DNA of 64,000 bases from Caenimonas aquaedulcis (GCF_015831345.1 NZ_JADWYS010000001.1:1064118-1128117), one strand, 5' to 3'. Positions 16,529 through 25,508 are shown, counted from the stretch's first letter. A program made the numbers and translations. Notes: generated by a model not told the origin, from the sequence alone.

Positions 16529-19054
16529 CTACGTGATGCCGAGCTTGCGTTTGTAGTCCGGGTCGACCTCGTGGATCGCCTTCACGCGCTGCAGTTCCGC
16601 CAGGCCCATCGCATCGAAAGGCTTGTTGACGGTCGGCTCGCTGCACACCACACGCGCGTCGAACAACGCGGCGATGCGCGCCTCGTCCATTCCCAGCACG
16701 TCGCGCAGGATCGCGCGTCCGTCCTCGCCGTAGCGCGGCGCCGGCTTGCGGATGTGCACGTCGCGGCTCGCGAGCTTCCACGGGCGGCTCATGATCGGGC
16801 GCACGCCCATGGGCAGCGGCAGGTTCACCCTCTCGTGGAAACCACGCGCGAGCAGGTGTTCATCGAGCAGGATGTCACGGTTGTTGAAGACCGGGCCGCA
16901 GGCGATGCCCGCGGCTTGCAGGCGATGCATCAGTGCCCGCGCGTCCTGGGGGCGCACCCATTGCGCCACCGCCGCGTCGATGCGCTCGCGCGCGTTTCGC
17001 CTGGCGTCCGCCCGCGTCCAGGACGCATCGACGGCCACGCCGTCCGCCGCCATCATGGACGCCAGCGATTGCCACTGCGCATCCGTCTCCACCGTGAGCG
17101 CCACCCAGCGATCGTCGCCCGCGCCCGGGTAGGCGTTGCTCGGCACGTGCAATTCATGCTCGTTGCCGATCCGCTGCGGCTCGGTGCCGTCGACCTGGTA
17201 CTGCAGCAAGGCCTCCGGGATCAGGGCCGCGCCCACCTGGTACATGCCCAGGTCGATCGACTGGCCCTGCCCCGTCATGCGCACGTGGCGCAGCGCACAG
17301 AACAAGGCGGCAAGGCCGGCCCAGCACGCGAGGAAATCGGGATACGACTGCCCCACCTTCCATGGTTTGTCGCCGCGATAGCCGGAATACGCGGCGATCC
17401 CCATGGTCACCTCCAGCGTGGTGCCCTGGCTCGGGAAGTTCTTCCACGGCCCGGTGCCGCCGTAGCCCGTGTTCGCGAGCGTGATGAGCTTCGGGTTGAT
17501 CTCGCGCAGCGCCTCGTCGCCCAGGCCCCAGCCCGCGAGCACGCGCGGCGTGAAGTTGTTGACCACCACGTCGCTCTTCGCGACGAGCTCGCGGAACACC
17601 TGCTTGCCCTCCGCCTGCGCCATGTCGAGCGCCATCGACTGCTTGCCGCGGTTCACCACGTTGAACATGCCGGAGCGGTTGATCGCATCCTCGCGCGTGT
17701 CGTTTTCCAGGTAGGTGGTGAGCACGCCCTTGCGCGTCGGGTCGAGCTTGAGCGGCGACTCGATCTTGATCACCTCCGCGCCCAGGTCGCTGAGGAGGGA
17801 CGCCATGTAGGGCATCGCGATCACGGTGGCCATGTCCAGCACGCGCAGGCCCTCGAGCGGTAGGCGCGCTTTGGCAGACGCAGGCAGCCTGGACGGCGCA
17901 GGGAGCGACCGCACCTGCCCGATCACTTCGGCCGTGTGCTCGCCCAGCATCGGCGCGCGGCGGCGCACGGCTGTCGGCGTGAGCGACATCTTCACGAGCT
18001 CGCCGGGATAACGAAAGCGCCCCCCGGCCGGATGCTCGACCTCCACCCAGAAGCCCCGCTGGGCGAGTTGCTCGCACGCGAGCAGGTCCGGCGCCGTCTG
18101 CACGACCCCCATCAGGAGGCGCCGCTGCGACCCGTCGACGAAGAGTTCCTTCGCCTCGCGGTCCTTCACGCACTGCGCGACGAGGTCGCGCACTTCGGCG
18201 ACGTGCTTGGACCGCTCCTTGTTGCTCGCGAACTTCGGGTCCCGGAACGCATCGTTGCGAAAGAGGTCCGCGAAAGTTTCGTTGGGCACCGTGAGGCTGG
18301 CCTGGAAGGAGAGGTAGCCTTTCTTCGTCTCGACCGGCGCGCCCGAGTACGGGTCCTGCACGGCCATGCGCCGCCCCTGGATCGCGCCCATGAAGGTGTA
18401 GTAGGTCTCGCAGGTCACGAGCTCGGAGACCAGGCATTCCTGGATCGACAGGTCCACGTGGTCGCCGATGCCGTCGCGCTCCGCCGCGGTGAAAGCGGCG
18501 AGCGCCGCATACGCGGCGTTCAGTCCTGCGCAGAAAGCGACCTGGTTCAGGCCATGCTTGAGCGGCGCGCGGTCCACGTCGCCGCTGATCTGCATGATCC
18601 CGCTCATCGCCTGGTGCACGAGGTCGCTGCCGGTGAAGTGCGCGTACGGCCCCTCCTGCCCGAAATCCGTCACCGAGGTCACGACGACGCGCGGGTTGAT
18701 CTCCAGCATCCGCTGCGGGGACAAGCCCCACGCGGCGAGCGTGCCCGGCTTGAAGCCTTCGATCACGATGTCGCTCGCCTTCACCAGCGCTTCGAGCTCC
18801 GCGAGCGCCTGCGGCGTGCCGAGGTCCAGCGCGACACCGCGCTTGTTCCAGTTGAGGTAGGCGAAGAGCAGGCTGCGCTCCGCTGCGGGCCCTTCGTGCA
18901 GCAGCGGGTGCAGCGCCCGCGCCGGATCCCCGGCGAGCGGCTCCACCTTCACGACCTCGGCGCCGAAGTCGCCCAGCAGGCGCGCGGCCATCGGTGCCGC
19001 GATGCCGGGACCCAGGTCCAGGACACGCACACCGCGCAATGCAGATTCACTCAT
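16529..19054 (-). CDS. Tandem-fused class III CoA-transferase (two CaiB/BaiF domains)
   Basis: This 841-aa protein contains two complete family III CoA-transferase domains, about residues 1-385 and 395-841. The first begins LRGVRVLDLGPGIAAPMAAR and lacks the catalytic Asp (NQVAFCAGLNAAYAAL). The second begins LEGLRVLDMATVIAMPYMAS and has it (SYPDFLACWAGLAALF). Single-domain members are about 400 aa, so this is a fusion. Its halves resemble the separate genes at 13332 and 12106 in the same order. It should transfer CoA to an organic acid. Its ATG overlaps the MmgE/PrpD stop; it is the last gene of the operon starting at 21433. Confidence 0.9.
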   Translation of the reverse strand: MSESALRGVRVLDLGPGIAAPMAARLLGDFGAEVVKVEPLAGDPARALHPLLHEGPAAERSLLFAYLNWNKRGVALDLGTPQALAELEALVKASDIVIEGFKPGTLAAWGLSPQRMLEINPRVVVTSVTDFGQEGPYAHFTGSDLVHQAMSGIMQISGDVDRAPLKHGLNQVAFCAGLNAAYAALAAFTAAERDGIGDHVDLSIQECLVSELVTCETYYTFMGAIQGRRMAVQDPYSGAPVETKKGYLSFQASLTVPNETFADLFRNDAFRDPKFASNKERSKHVAEVRDLVAQCVKDREAKELFVDGSQRRLLMGVVQTAPDLLACEQLAQRGFWVEVEHPAGGRFRYPGELVKMSLTPTAVRRRAPMLGEHTAEVIGQVRSLPAPSRLPASAKARLPLEGLRVLDMATVIAMPYMASLLSDLGAEVIKIESPLKLDPTRKGVLTTYLENDTREDAINRSGMFNVVNRGKQSMALDMAQAEGKQVFRELVAKSDVVVNNFTPRVLAGWGLGDEALREINPKLITLANTGYGGTGPWKNFPSQGTTLEVTMGIAAYSGYRGDKPWKVGQSYPDFLACWAGLAALFCALRHVRMTGQGQSIDLGMYQVGAALIPEALLQYQVDGTEPQRIGNEHELHVPSNAYPGAGDDRWVALTVETDAQWQSLASMMAADGVAVDASWTRADARRNARERIDAAVAQWVRPQDARALMHRLQAAGIACGPVFNNRDILLDEHLLARGFHERVNLPLPMGVRPIMSRPWKLASRDVHIRKPAPRYGEDGRAILRDVLGMDEARIAALFDARVVCSEPTVNKPFDAMGLAELQRVKAIHEVDPDYKRKLGIT

Positions 19055-20415
19055 GGATGGATTTCCCGACTTTCGGCGAGCGCATAAAGCGCGCGCGTGC
19101 CCGGCAGTTCATCGACCGCCATGAGCGCATTGAACAAGGGCCGCGCATCGGCGGCCAGGCCGCCGGCCTGCAGACAGCTTTCGAACTTGGCGAACAGCTC
19201 GCCGGGGAGCAGCGGACGCTCCGGCCCGCCGCGCACATAGTCCACTTCGCGGCGCAGCGTGCGGCCGTCCTGCAACTGCAGCTGGACCACGTCCACCGGC
19301 GCCTCGCCCGCGCGATCGCCGGCTTCCTCGTCGGTGGGAATCACCTCCACGGCGCGCATCAGTTCGCGCACGTCCGCGCGCTGCACCAGCGCATCGTCGA
19401 GTTCCTGCAGGCCGCAGCGGTGCGCGACGATCGCCGACGCCATCGCGAACTGCATGGAGAACTTCGCCTGCAGGCGGTCCTGCGGCGCGTCGAAACGCAG
19501 CGTCGACTTGTTGCGCCGGCTGATGGTGACGGCGATGCGCTTGACGTCGCCCGCGGGCACGACCTGCTCGGCGAGGATGTCCAGGATGCCGTCGAGCGCG
19601 CGGTGCGTCGCGAAACACACCGGGTATTTCTTGATGTTGACGCCGTCGCGCGGCAGCTTCCAGTCGCGCCCGGCCAACACCGGCGAGTCGACATCGACGC
19701 GGCCTTCCGGCGAGATGCCCCGCATCAACCCCTTGGAGCCTTCCAGCGCGTCCGGCGACGCGGTGAAGCCGCGCTGCGCGAGCCGGGCCGCCATCACGCC
19801 GGCATGCGCCGCGATGCCGGCGTGCAGGGGTTTCGTCATGCTGCCGAAATTCGCGATCACGCCGCCGCTGCGCGACGCGGCCATGCCCAGCGCATGCGCG
19901 GTGTGGCGGGCATCGAGGCCGCGAAGCGAGGCGCACGCCGCCGCGGCCGCCAGCGGCCCGAACACGCCCGTCGGATGCCAGCTGTGGTTGTGATACAGGC
20001 CGGGCTCGCGCCGCAGCAGTTCCGCCCACGTCTCATAGCCTGCCGCATAGGCCGTGGCCATCGCGCGGCCGTCGGCGTCGCAGGCATCCGCCTCGGCAAG
20101 GATCGCGGGGACGAGCACGGCGCTCAGGTGGCCCTTCTGCGCCGCATCGTCGAAGTCGAGCGCGTGCGCCGCCGTCGCGTTGAGCCACGCCGCCTCGGGC
20201 GCGCGCGCGGTGCCCTGGTCGACGAAGAGCCGGCTTTCGCCCGGCGGCGGGTCCAGCGTCTCGCGCAGGATGCGCGCGGGCTCGCTCACCCGGCCCGCCA
20301 CGAGCGTCGCGAAGCAGTCGGTAAAGGCGCTGCGGATGAAGGGCAGCGCAGCGGGGGGCACGTCGCCGAAGCGCAGCGACCCGACGAAGCCTGCGAGCTC
20401 CTTCGTCAATGCCAT
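19051..20415 (-). CDS. MmgE/PrpD family protein
   Basis: This 454-aa protein carries MmgE/PrpD landmarks: FTDCFATLVAGRVSEPAR near residue 33, HALDFDDAAQKGHLSAVLVP near residue 82, and GVNIKKYPVCFATHRALDGI near residue 265. The family includes 2-methylcitrate dehydratase and other acid dehydratases or isomerases. The start at 20415 (MALTKELAGFVGSLRFGDVP) has an AGGAGA Shine-Dalgarno; upstream sequence in this frame belongs to the TctC gene in another frame. It sits between a TctC receptor gene and the fused CoA-transferase, suggesting uptake, CoA activation and dehydration of one acid. It is divergent from the copy at 1486. Confidence 0.87.
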   Translation of the reverse strand: MALTKELAGFVGSLRFGDVPPAALPFIRSAFTDCFATLVAGRVSEPARILRETLDPPPGESRLFVDQGTARAPEAAWLNATAAHALDFDDAAQKGHLSAVLVPAILAEADACDADGRAMATAYAAGYETWAELLRREPGLYHNHSWHPTGVFGPLAAAAACASLRGLDARHTAHALGMAASRSGGVIANFGSMTKPLHAGIAAHAGVMAARLAQRGFTASPDALEGSKGLMRGISPEGRVDVDSPVLAGRDWKLPRDGVNIKKYPVCFATHRALDGILDILAEQVVPAGDVKRIAVTISRRNKSTLRFDAPQDRLQAKFSMQFAMASAIVAHRCGLQELDDALVQRADVRELMRAVEVIPTDEEAGDRAGEAPVDVVQLQLQDGRTLRREVDYVRGGPERPLLPGELFAKFESCLQAGGLAADARPLFNALMAVDELPGTRALYALAESREIHP

Positions 20416-20434
20416 GGGGATCTCCTGGGGCGCG

Positions 20435-21433
20435 TCATTCGGCCTTGATGCCCATCTCCTGGACGATGGCCGCGTTCTGCGACAACTCCTCCTGCACGAA
20501 GGCCGCGAACTGCTCCGGGCTTTGCGACATCGTCTCCAGCCCCTGCTTGAGCAGCATCTCGCGTGTGTCCGCTCCCTGCATGCCCCGCGCGATGGCCGCG
20601 TTGAGCTTCGCGACGATCTCGCGCGGCGTGCCGGCGGGCGCGGCAATGCCGAACCAGGTCGCGCGGTCGTAGCCGGCCACGCCCGCCTCGGCGATCGTCG
20701 GCGTGCCGGGCGCGGCCGCGGAACGCGACCGCGTTGTCACGCCCAGCATGCGCAGCTTCCCCGCTTCCACCAGCGGCAGCGCGGGTGCCAGGCTGGCGAA
20801 GGCGACCTGGATATCGCCCGCGACGGTCGCGTTGATCGCCTCGGCGCCGCCCTTGAAAGGCACGTGCACGATCTTCACTTTCGCGAGCCGGTTGAAGAAT
20901 TCGCCCGCCAGATGCTGCGAGTTGCCCACGCCGGGCGAGCCGTAATTGAGCGCGCCGGGCCTGGCCTGCGCGAGCGCGACGAGTTCGCGCACGTTCTTCA
21001 CAGGCAGCGCGGGGTTCACTACGAGCGCCAATGCGCCCGTTACCGCGGGAGCAACCAACGCGAGGTCATGCCGCATGTCGAAGGGCAGCTTGGCGCGCAG
21101 GGCGGGCAGGATCGTGTCTGCCGCCGAAATCACGATCAGGCTGTAGCCGTCGGGGGGTGAGTGCGCCACGCGTTCCAGCGCGATGGCGCCCGTCGCGCCG
21201 GGCATGTTCATCACGAGGACCTGCTGGCCCAGTTCCTGCGACAGCTTCGCGGCGATCATGCGCGCGACGTAGTCGGTGCCGCCGCCCGCGGGGTAGCCGA
21301 CATACAGGCGGATGGGCTTGTCGGGCCAGGCGGATTGCGCCCATGCGGCGGGTGTGCTCGCCGCCGCGAAAACGGCTCCCAGCCCTGCCATCAGGTGGCG
21401 GCGGGACAGCCGCGCGAAAGGAACTTCGGACAT
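20435..21433 (-). CDS. TctC/Bug family periplasmic solute-binding protein
   Basis: This 332-aa precursor has a twin-arginine-like signal (LSRRHLMAGLGAVFAAAS, cleavage near AWA-Q), then the Bug signature RLYVGYPAGGGTDYVAR and HVPFKGGAEAINATVAG. It should bind a carboxylate in the periplasm. It is the first gene of a three-gene operon with MmgE/PrpD and the fused CoA-transferase. The perfect operator palindrome 21441-21454 lies only 7 nt before the start codon. No tctA/tctB permease genes are nearby. Confidence 0.9.
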   Translation of the reverse strand: MSEVPFARLSRRHLMAGLGAVFAAASTPAAWAQSAWPDKPIRLYVGYPAGGGTDYVARMIAAKLSQELGQQVLVMNMPGATGAIALERVAHSPPDGYSLIVISAADTILPALRAKLPFDMRHDLALVAPAVTGALALVVNPALPVKNVRELVALAQARPGALNYGSPGVGNSQHLAGEFFNRLAKVKIVHVPFKGGAEAINATVAGDIQVAFASLAPALPLVEAGKLRMLGVTTRSRSAAAPGTPTIAEAGVAGYDRATWFGIAAPAGTPREIVAKLNAAIARGMQGADTREMLLKQGLETMSQSPEQFAAFVQEELSQNAAIVQEMGIKAE

Positions 21434-21440
21434 CGGTTTA

Positions 21441-21454
21441 TGATAGCGCTATCA
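21441..21454. promoter_or_regulatory. Operator site 5 of LacI-type regulon (perfect palindrome)
   Basis: TGATAGCGCTATCA is a perfect 14-bp palindrome in the divergent gap between the TctC gene (21433) and dienelactone hydrolase gene (21505). It is the best match to the set and could control both genes. Confidence 0.78.
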
Positions 21455-21504
21455 CCGTTGTGAGTCAACGTTCAACGCCAATGCATCGACACAAGGAAAT
21501 GACC

Positions 21505-22209
21505 ATGAGCGAAGCCGTCACCACCCAGTGGATCTCCCTCGACCCTGCCGCCCCCGCATTCCAGGGCTACCTTGCCCTGCCGCCCGCGGGCAAGGGGCCC
21601 GGGCTCGTGCTCTTCCAGGAAATCTTCGGCGTCAATTCGCACATCCAGGCGGTGGCGCGGCAGTACGCGCTCGACGGCTTCGTCGTGCTAGCGCCCGACC
21701 TGTTCTGGCGCCAGCAGCAGAAGGTGCAGCTCGGCTATGAAGGCGAGCAGCGCGAGCGCGCCATCGCGATGATGAAGCAGATGACGCCGGCGGACATGGA
21801 AGCCGACATCAAGACCTCCGTCGCGGCGCTGCGCGCGCGCCCCGAAGCGGCCGGCAAAGGTGTGGGCGCGGTGGGCTACTGCCTCGGCGGGAGGCTCGCC
21901 TATTTCAGCGCGGCGATGGGCCTCGTGGACGCCGCGGTGTCCTACTACGGCGGCGGCATCCACGACAACCTCGACCGCGCGAAGTCCGTCGTCTGCCCCA
22001 CGCAGTTCCACTACGGCGAGAAGGACACGGGCATCCCGCTGGAAGCGGTGGAGAAAGTGCGATCCGCGATGGGCGACCGCGCCGAAGTGTTCGTCTACCC
22101 CGGTGCGCAGCACGGCTTCAACTGCTGGGAACGGGCGTCCTACGACGCACCGAGCGCCGCGCTGGCGCACGGGCGCACGCTGGGCTTCCTCGCGCAACGG
22201 CTCTTCTGA
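21505..22209 (+). CDS. Dienelactone hydrolase family protein
   Basis: This 234-aa alpha/beta hydrolase has FQEIFGVNSHIQAVARQYAL near residue 32, the nucleophile elbow GYCLGGRLAYFS (Cys near 124), an Asp near YGEKDTGIP and the catalytic His in GAQHGFNCW. This Cys-Asp-His triad defines dienelactone hydrolases such as ClcD, which open lactone rings of ring-cleavage pathways in the cytoplasm. I chose 21505 because AAGGAA lies 6 nt upstream; in-frame ATGs at 21481 and 21499 are less well placed. It is divergent from the TctC operon across operator site 5, suggesting it belongs to the same regulon. Confidence 0.9.
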   Translation: MSEAVTTQWISLDPAAPAFQGYLALPPAGKGPGLVLFQEIFGVNSHIQAVARQYALDGFVVLAPDLFWRQQQKVQLGYEGEQRERAIAMMKQMTPADMEADIKTSVAALRARPEAAGKGVGAVGYCLGGRLAYFSAAMGLVDAAVSYYGGGIHDNLDRAKSVVCPTQFHYGEKDTGIPLEAVEKVRSAMGDRAEVFVYPGAQHGFNCWERASYDAPSAALAHGRTLGFLAQRLF

Positions 22210-22237
22210 CGCGGCGCGGGGTTCATAATCCCCGCCG

Positions 22238-23731
22238 ATGAACCGCGCCTTCTGGCTGGCCGCCCTGCTCCTGTGCACTCTGCCTGCATTCGCGGCCGAC
22301 CACCTGCGCATCGGCTCCAAGCGCTTCACCGAGTCGTACATCCTCGCGCAGGTGCTGGCGCAGGCCGCCGCCCCGCATCTGCAGCAGCCCCCCGAGGTCA
22401 AACAGGGACTCGGCAACACCGCCATCGTCTACGAGGCGCTGCGCTCCGGCAACATCGATCTCTACCCGGAGTACGCCGGCACCATCGCGCTCGAAATCCT
22501 CAAGAGCGACAAGCCGATGACGCTCGACGCGATGAACCGCGCTCTCGCGCCGCTGGGCTTCGGCGCGGCCATCCCCCTGGGCTTCAACGACGGTTACGCG
22601 ATCGCCGTTCGCGGTGACGACGCGCAGCGCGCGGGCATCCGCACGCTCAGCGACCTCGCGAAGCACCCCGAGCTCAAGCTCGGCCTGTCCAACGAATTCA
22701 TCGGGCGCGCCGACGGCTGGCCCGGGCTTGCCGGGAAGTACGGCCTGCCGCACAAGCCCATCGGCCTGGACCACGGCCTGGCCTACGACGCGATCGCGAA
22801 CAAGCAGATCGACGCGATGGACATCTACACCACCGACGCGAAGATCGGCCACCTGAAGCTCGCGGTGCTCAAGGACGACGCGAACTACTTCCCGCGTTAC
22901 GACGCGCTGGTGCTGTACCGGCTCGATGTGCCTGGGAAATTCCCGCAGGCATGGGCGGCGCTGACGAAGCTCGAAGGCAGCATCGACGAGAACGCCATGA
23001 TCGCGATGAATGCGCGCGCCGAGTTGCAGGGCGCCGCCTTCGACGTGATCGCACGCGACCACCTCGCGGGCAGCAAGCCGGCGGCGGACGCGAAGTCGCG
23101 CAATTTCGCGGCCAAGTTGTTCGGGCCCGATCTCGGGCGGCTCGCGGCGCAGCACCTCGGGCTCGTCGCGGTGTCGGTCGGCATCGCCGCCCTGATCGCC
23201 ATCCCCCTCGCGCTGCTGGCTTTCCCGCATCCAAGGTCGCGCGCGGTGCTGCTCGGCGCGACGGGCCTGCTGCAGACGGTGCCCTCGCTCGCGCTGCTCG
23301 CGATCCTGATCTGGCTGGTCGGCGCCATCGGGCTCGTGCCTGCCGTGATCGCGCTCACGCTCTACGCCCTGCTGCCCATCATGCGCAACACCGTCACCGG
23401 TCTCACGGAAGTGTCACCCGGCTTGCGCGACGCAGCGTCGGCCCTGGGCATGACGCAGGGCCAGCGCCTGCGCCTCGTCGAATTGCCGCTCGCATGGCCG
23501 ACGATCCTCGCGGGCATCCGCATCGCGACGACGATCGCGATCGGCACCGCGACCATCGCGGCCTTCGTCGGCGCGGGCGGTTTCGGCGAACGCATCGTCA
23601 CCGGGCTGGCCATCAACGACAGCGACCTGCTGCTCGCCGGTGCGTTGCCCGCCGCCGCGCTCGCGCTGGCGAGCGAACTTCTTTTCGAATTGGCCGCGCA
23701 GCTGTTCGCGCGGCGAGGAAGCACACCATGA
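22238..23731 (+). CDS. Fused glycine betaine/choline-type ABC binding protein and permease
   Basis: This 497-aa protein joins two parts. Residues 1-20 are a signal peptide, and about 21-285 form an OpuAC-type binding domain (LRIGSKRFTESYILAQVLAQ, IDLYPEYAGT). About 300-497 form a permease with several membrane helices and the EAA-like loop SPGLRDAASALGMTQGQRLR. It should import a quaternary amine or similar osmolyte, with the binding domain facing the periplasm. No ABC ATPase gene is adjacent, so it must borrow one encoded elsewhere. A 6-bp GC hairpin (22216-22235) sits just before the start. Its stop overlaps the next start. Confidence 0.87.
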   Translation: MNRAFWLAALLLCTLPAFAADHLRIGSKRFTESYILAQVLAQAAAPHLQQPPEVKQGLGNTAIVYEALRSGNIDLYPEYAGTIALEILKSDKPMTLDAMNRALAPLGFGAAIPLGFNDGYAIAVRGDDAQRAGIRTLSDLAKHPELKLGLSNEFIGRADGWPGLAGKYGLPHKPIGLDHGLAYDAIANKQIDAMDIYTTDAKIGHLKLAVLKDDANYFPRYDALVLYRLDVPGKFPQAWAALTKLEGSIDENAMIAMNARAELQGAAFDVIARDHLAGSKPAADAKSRNFAAKLFGPDLGRLAAQHLGLVAVSVGIAALIAIPLALLAFPHPRSRAVLLGATGLLQTVPSLALLAILIWLVGAIGLVPAVIALTLYALLPIMRNTVTGLTEVSPGLRDAASALGMTQGQRLRLVELPLAWPTILAGIRIATTIAIGTATIAAFVGAGGFGERIVTGLAINDSDLLLAGALPAAALALASELLFELAAQLFARRGSTP

Positions 23732-25119
23732 CACGATCCGACGCCATCGCCGACTCGCAGCGGCAATTCGATTCCGGCGCCTTCCGCGACATGCTTGCGC
23801 GCCGCATCGCGGTGCCCACCGAAAGCCAGAACCCGGAGCGTGCGGGCGCCCTCGCTTCGTACCTGCAGCAGGAGATCCAGCCGGCGTTCGACGCGATGGG
23901 CTTCACCTGCAGCACCCTCACCCATCCGAAGGCGCGGGCGCCCTTCCTCTTCGCCGAGCGCATCGAGAACCCGGCGTTGCCCACCGTCTTCGGCTACGGC
24001 CACGGCGATGTGATCCGCGGGCTGGAGCCGGAGTGGCGCGAGGGCCTCTCGCCCTGGACGCTGACCGAGCGCGACGGCCGCTGGTACGGTCGCGGCATCG
24101 CGGACAACAAGGGCCAGCACACGGTGAACATGCAGTCGCTCGCCAACGTGTTCAAGGCGCGCGGCAAGCTGGGCTTCAACGCGAAGTACCTCATCGAAAT
24201 GGGCGAGGAGACCGGCTCGCCCGGCCTGCGCGAGCTGTGCGAGGAACACAAGGCCCTCTTCGACGCCGACCTGCTGATCGCTTCCGACGGGCCGCGCCTA
24301 CGCGCGGAGCGCCCCACGATCTTCCTGGGTTCCCGCGGCGCGCTCAATTTCGACCTGACCATCGAGTCGCGCAAGGGCGCGCACCACTCCGGCAACTGGG
24401 GCGGCCTCATCTCCAACCCGGGCATCCAGCTCGCGCACGCGATCGCGAGCATCACTTCGCCCACCGGCCAGATCCGCATCCCCGAGTGGGTGCCGACAGA
24501 GTTGCCCGCGGCCGTGCGCCGCGCACTCGCCGATTGCGAAGTGGACGGCGGCGAGGACGGCCCGGAGATCGAGCCGTGGTGGGGCGAACCGGGCCTGTCC
24601 CCCGCCGAGCGCGTGTTCGGCTGGTGCTCGTTCGAAGTGCTGTCGTACAAGACCGGTAATCCGCAGACGCCGGTGAACGCCATCCCCGCGACGGCGTGGG
24701 CGCGCTGCCAGCTGCGCTTCGTGGTCGGCCCGGACCCGGCGCAGTTCATGCCCGCGCTGCGCCGCCACCTCGACCGTCACGGCTTCCCGATGGTGAAGAT
24801 CAGCGCGACGCGCGACGAGATGTTCGCCGCGACGCGCATCGACCCGGACGACCCGTGGGTGCAGTGGGCGGCGGCGTCGATCCAGAAGACCACGAACAAG
24901 AAACCGGCGGTGCTGCCGAACCTCGGCGGCTCGCTGCCGAACGACATCTTCACGGACGTGCTGGGCTTGAAGACGGTGTGGGTGCCGCACTCCTACCCGG
25001 GGTGTTCGCAGCATGCGCCCAACGAGCACCTGCCGCCGGAGTTGCTGCGCGAGGCGTTGGCGGTGATGACTGGGTTGTATTGGGATCTTGGGGAGGGTGG
25101 GACACCGGGGCGCTCTTGA
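23728..25119 (+). CDS. M20 family metallopeptidase/amidohydrolase
   Basis: This 463-aa protein has M20 landmarks: TVFGYGHGDVIRG near residue 90 (metal His and Asp), GRGIADNKGQH near residue 120 (bridging Asp), the Glu-Glu pair in IEMGEETGSPGL near residue 157, and YPGCSQHAPNEHLP near the end (last metal His). Family members cleave peptides or N-acyl/N-carbamoyl bonds using two zinc ions. The start overlaps the permease stop (ATGA), so it probably processes the imported substrate. The 3' end runs into palindromic repeat copy A. Confidence 0.88.
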   Translation: MTRSDAIADSQRQFDSGAFRDMLARRIAVPTESQNPERAGALASYLQQEIQPAFDAMGFTCSTLTHPKARAPFLFAERIENPALPTVFGYGHGDVIRGLEPEWREGLSPWTLTERDGRWYGRGIADNKGQHTVNMQSLANVFKARGKLGFNAKYLIEMGEETGSPGLRELCEEHKALFDADLLIASDGPRLRAERPTIFLGSRGALNFDLTIESRKGAHHSGNWGGLISNPGIQLAHAIASITSPTGQIRIPEWVPTELPAAVRRALADCEVDGGEDGPEIEPWWGEPGLSPAERVFGWCSFEVLSYKTGNPQTPVNAIPATAWARCQLRFVVGPDPAQFMPALRRHLDRHGFPMVKISATRDEMFAATRIDPDDPWVQWAAASIQKTTNKKPAVLPNLGGSLPNDIFTDVLGLKTVWVPHSYPGCSQHAPNEHLPPELLREALAVMTGLYWDLGEGGTPGRS

Positions 25120-25139
25120 TCGCCCGGTAGCTTTTTTTT

Positions 25140-25262
25140 GGACGCAGAAGTCGCAGAAGTTACCCAGAAAGAAGACAAGAAGAAGCCAGATGCATTTTGG
25201 TTCTTAAATTCAGTTGCATTTTTTCTGCGGTCTTCTGCGTAACCTCTGCGAATTCTGCGTCC
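25140..25262. repeat. Dispersed imperfect palindrome, copy A
   Basis: The outer arms begin GGACGCAGAAGTCGCAGAAG and end in its near inverse, finishing GAATTCTGCGTCC; about 30 bp per arm pair with three mismatches. The middle is A/T-rich. It lies between two convergent genes (stops at 25119 and 25284) and is related to copies at 56879 and 61324. Confidence 0.85.
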
Positions 25263-25283
25263 TTGAACCCGGCTTCAAGCGCA

Positions 25284-25508
25284 TCACTCATCCAGAAACC
25301 CACCCTTGTAAAAACTCCACGCCGTCCCGTCGTGCAGATAGAAGTACCCATCCGCACAGCCATCCTTCCCGGGAAAGTAATCGCGATACGCCTTCGGCAC
25401 CAGCCTCGCCAGCTGGTCGTCGTCGAGTTCATCGAACTGCTCCGGCGTGATCGCCTGTCCCACGCGCAGCCGCTTCGGCTTGTCCCCGAAGTCCCAGTCG
25501 CCAGTCAT
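25284..25508 (-). CDS. Small hypothetical protein
   Basis: This 74-aa acidic protein begins MTGDWDFGDKPKRLRVGQAI and is rich in aromatic residues (YRDYFPGKDGCADGYFYLHD). I do not recognise a family. Its ATG overlaps the stop of the FadR-type regulator gene (ATGA, 25505-25508), and its composition is protein-like without low-complexity runs, so it is probably a real gene co-translated with the regulator. It ends just before repeat copy A. No signal peptide or membrane segment is visible. Confidence 0.6.
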   Translation of the reverse strand: MTGDWDFGDKPKRLRVGQAITPEQFDELDDDQLARLVPKAYRDYFPGKDGCADGYFYLHDGTAWSFYKGGFLDE

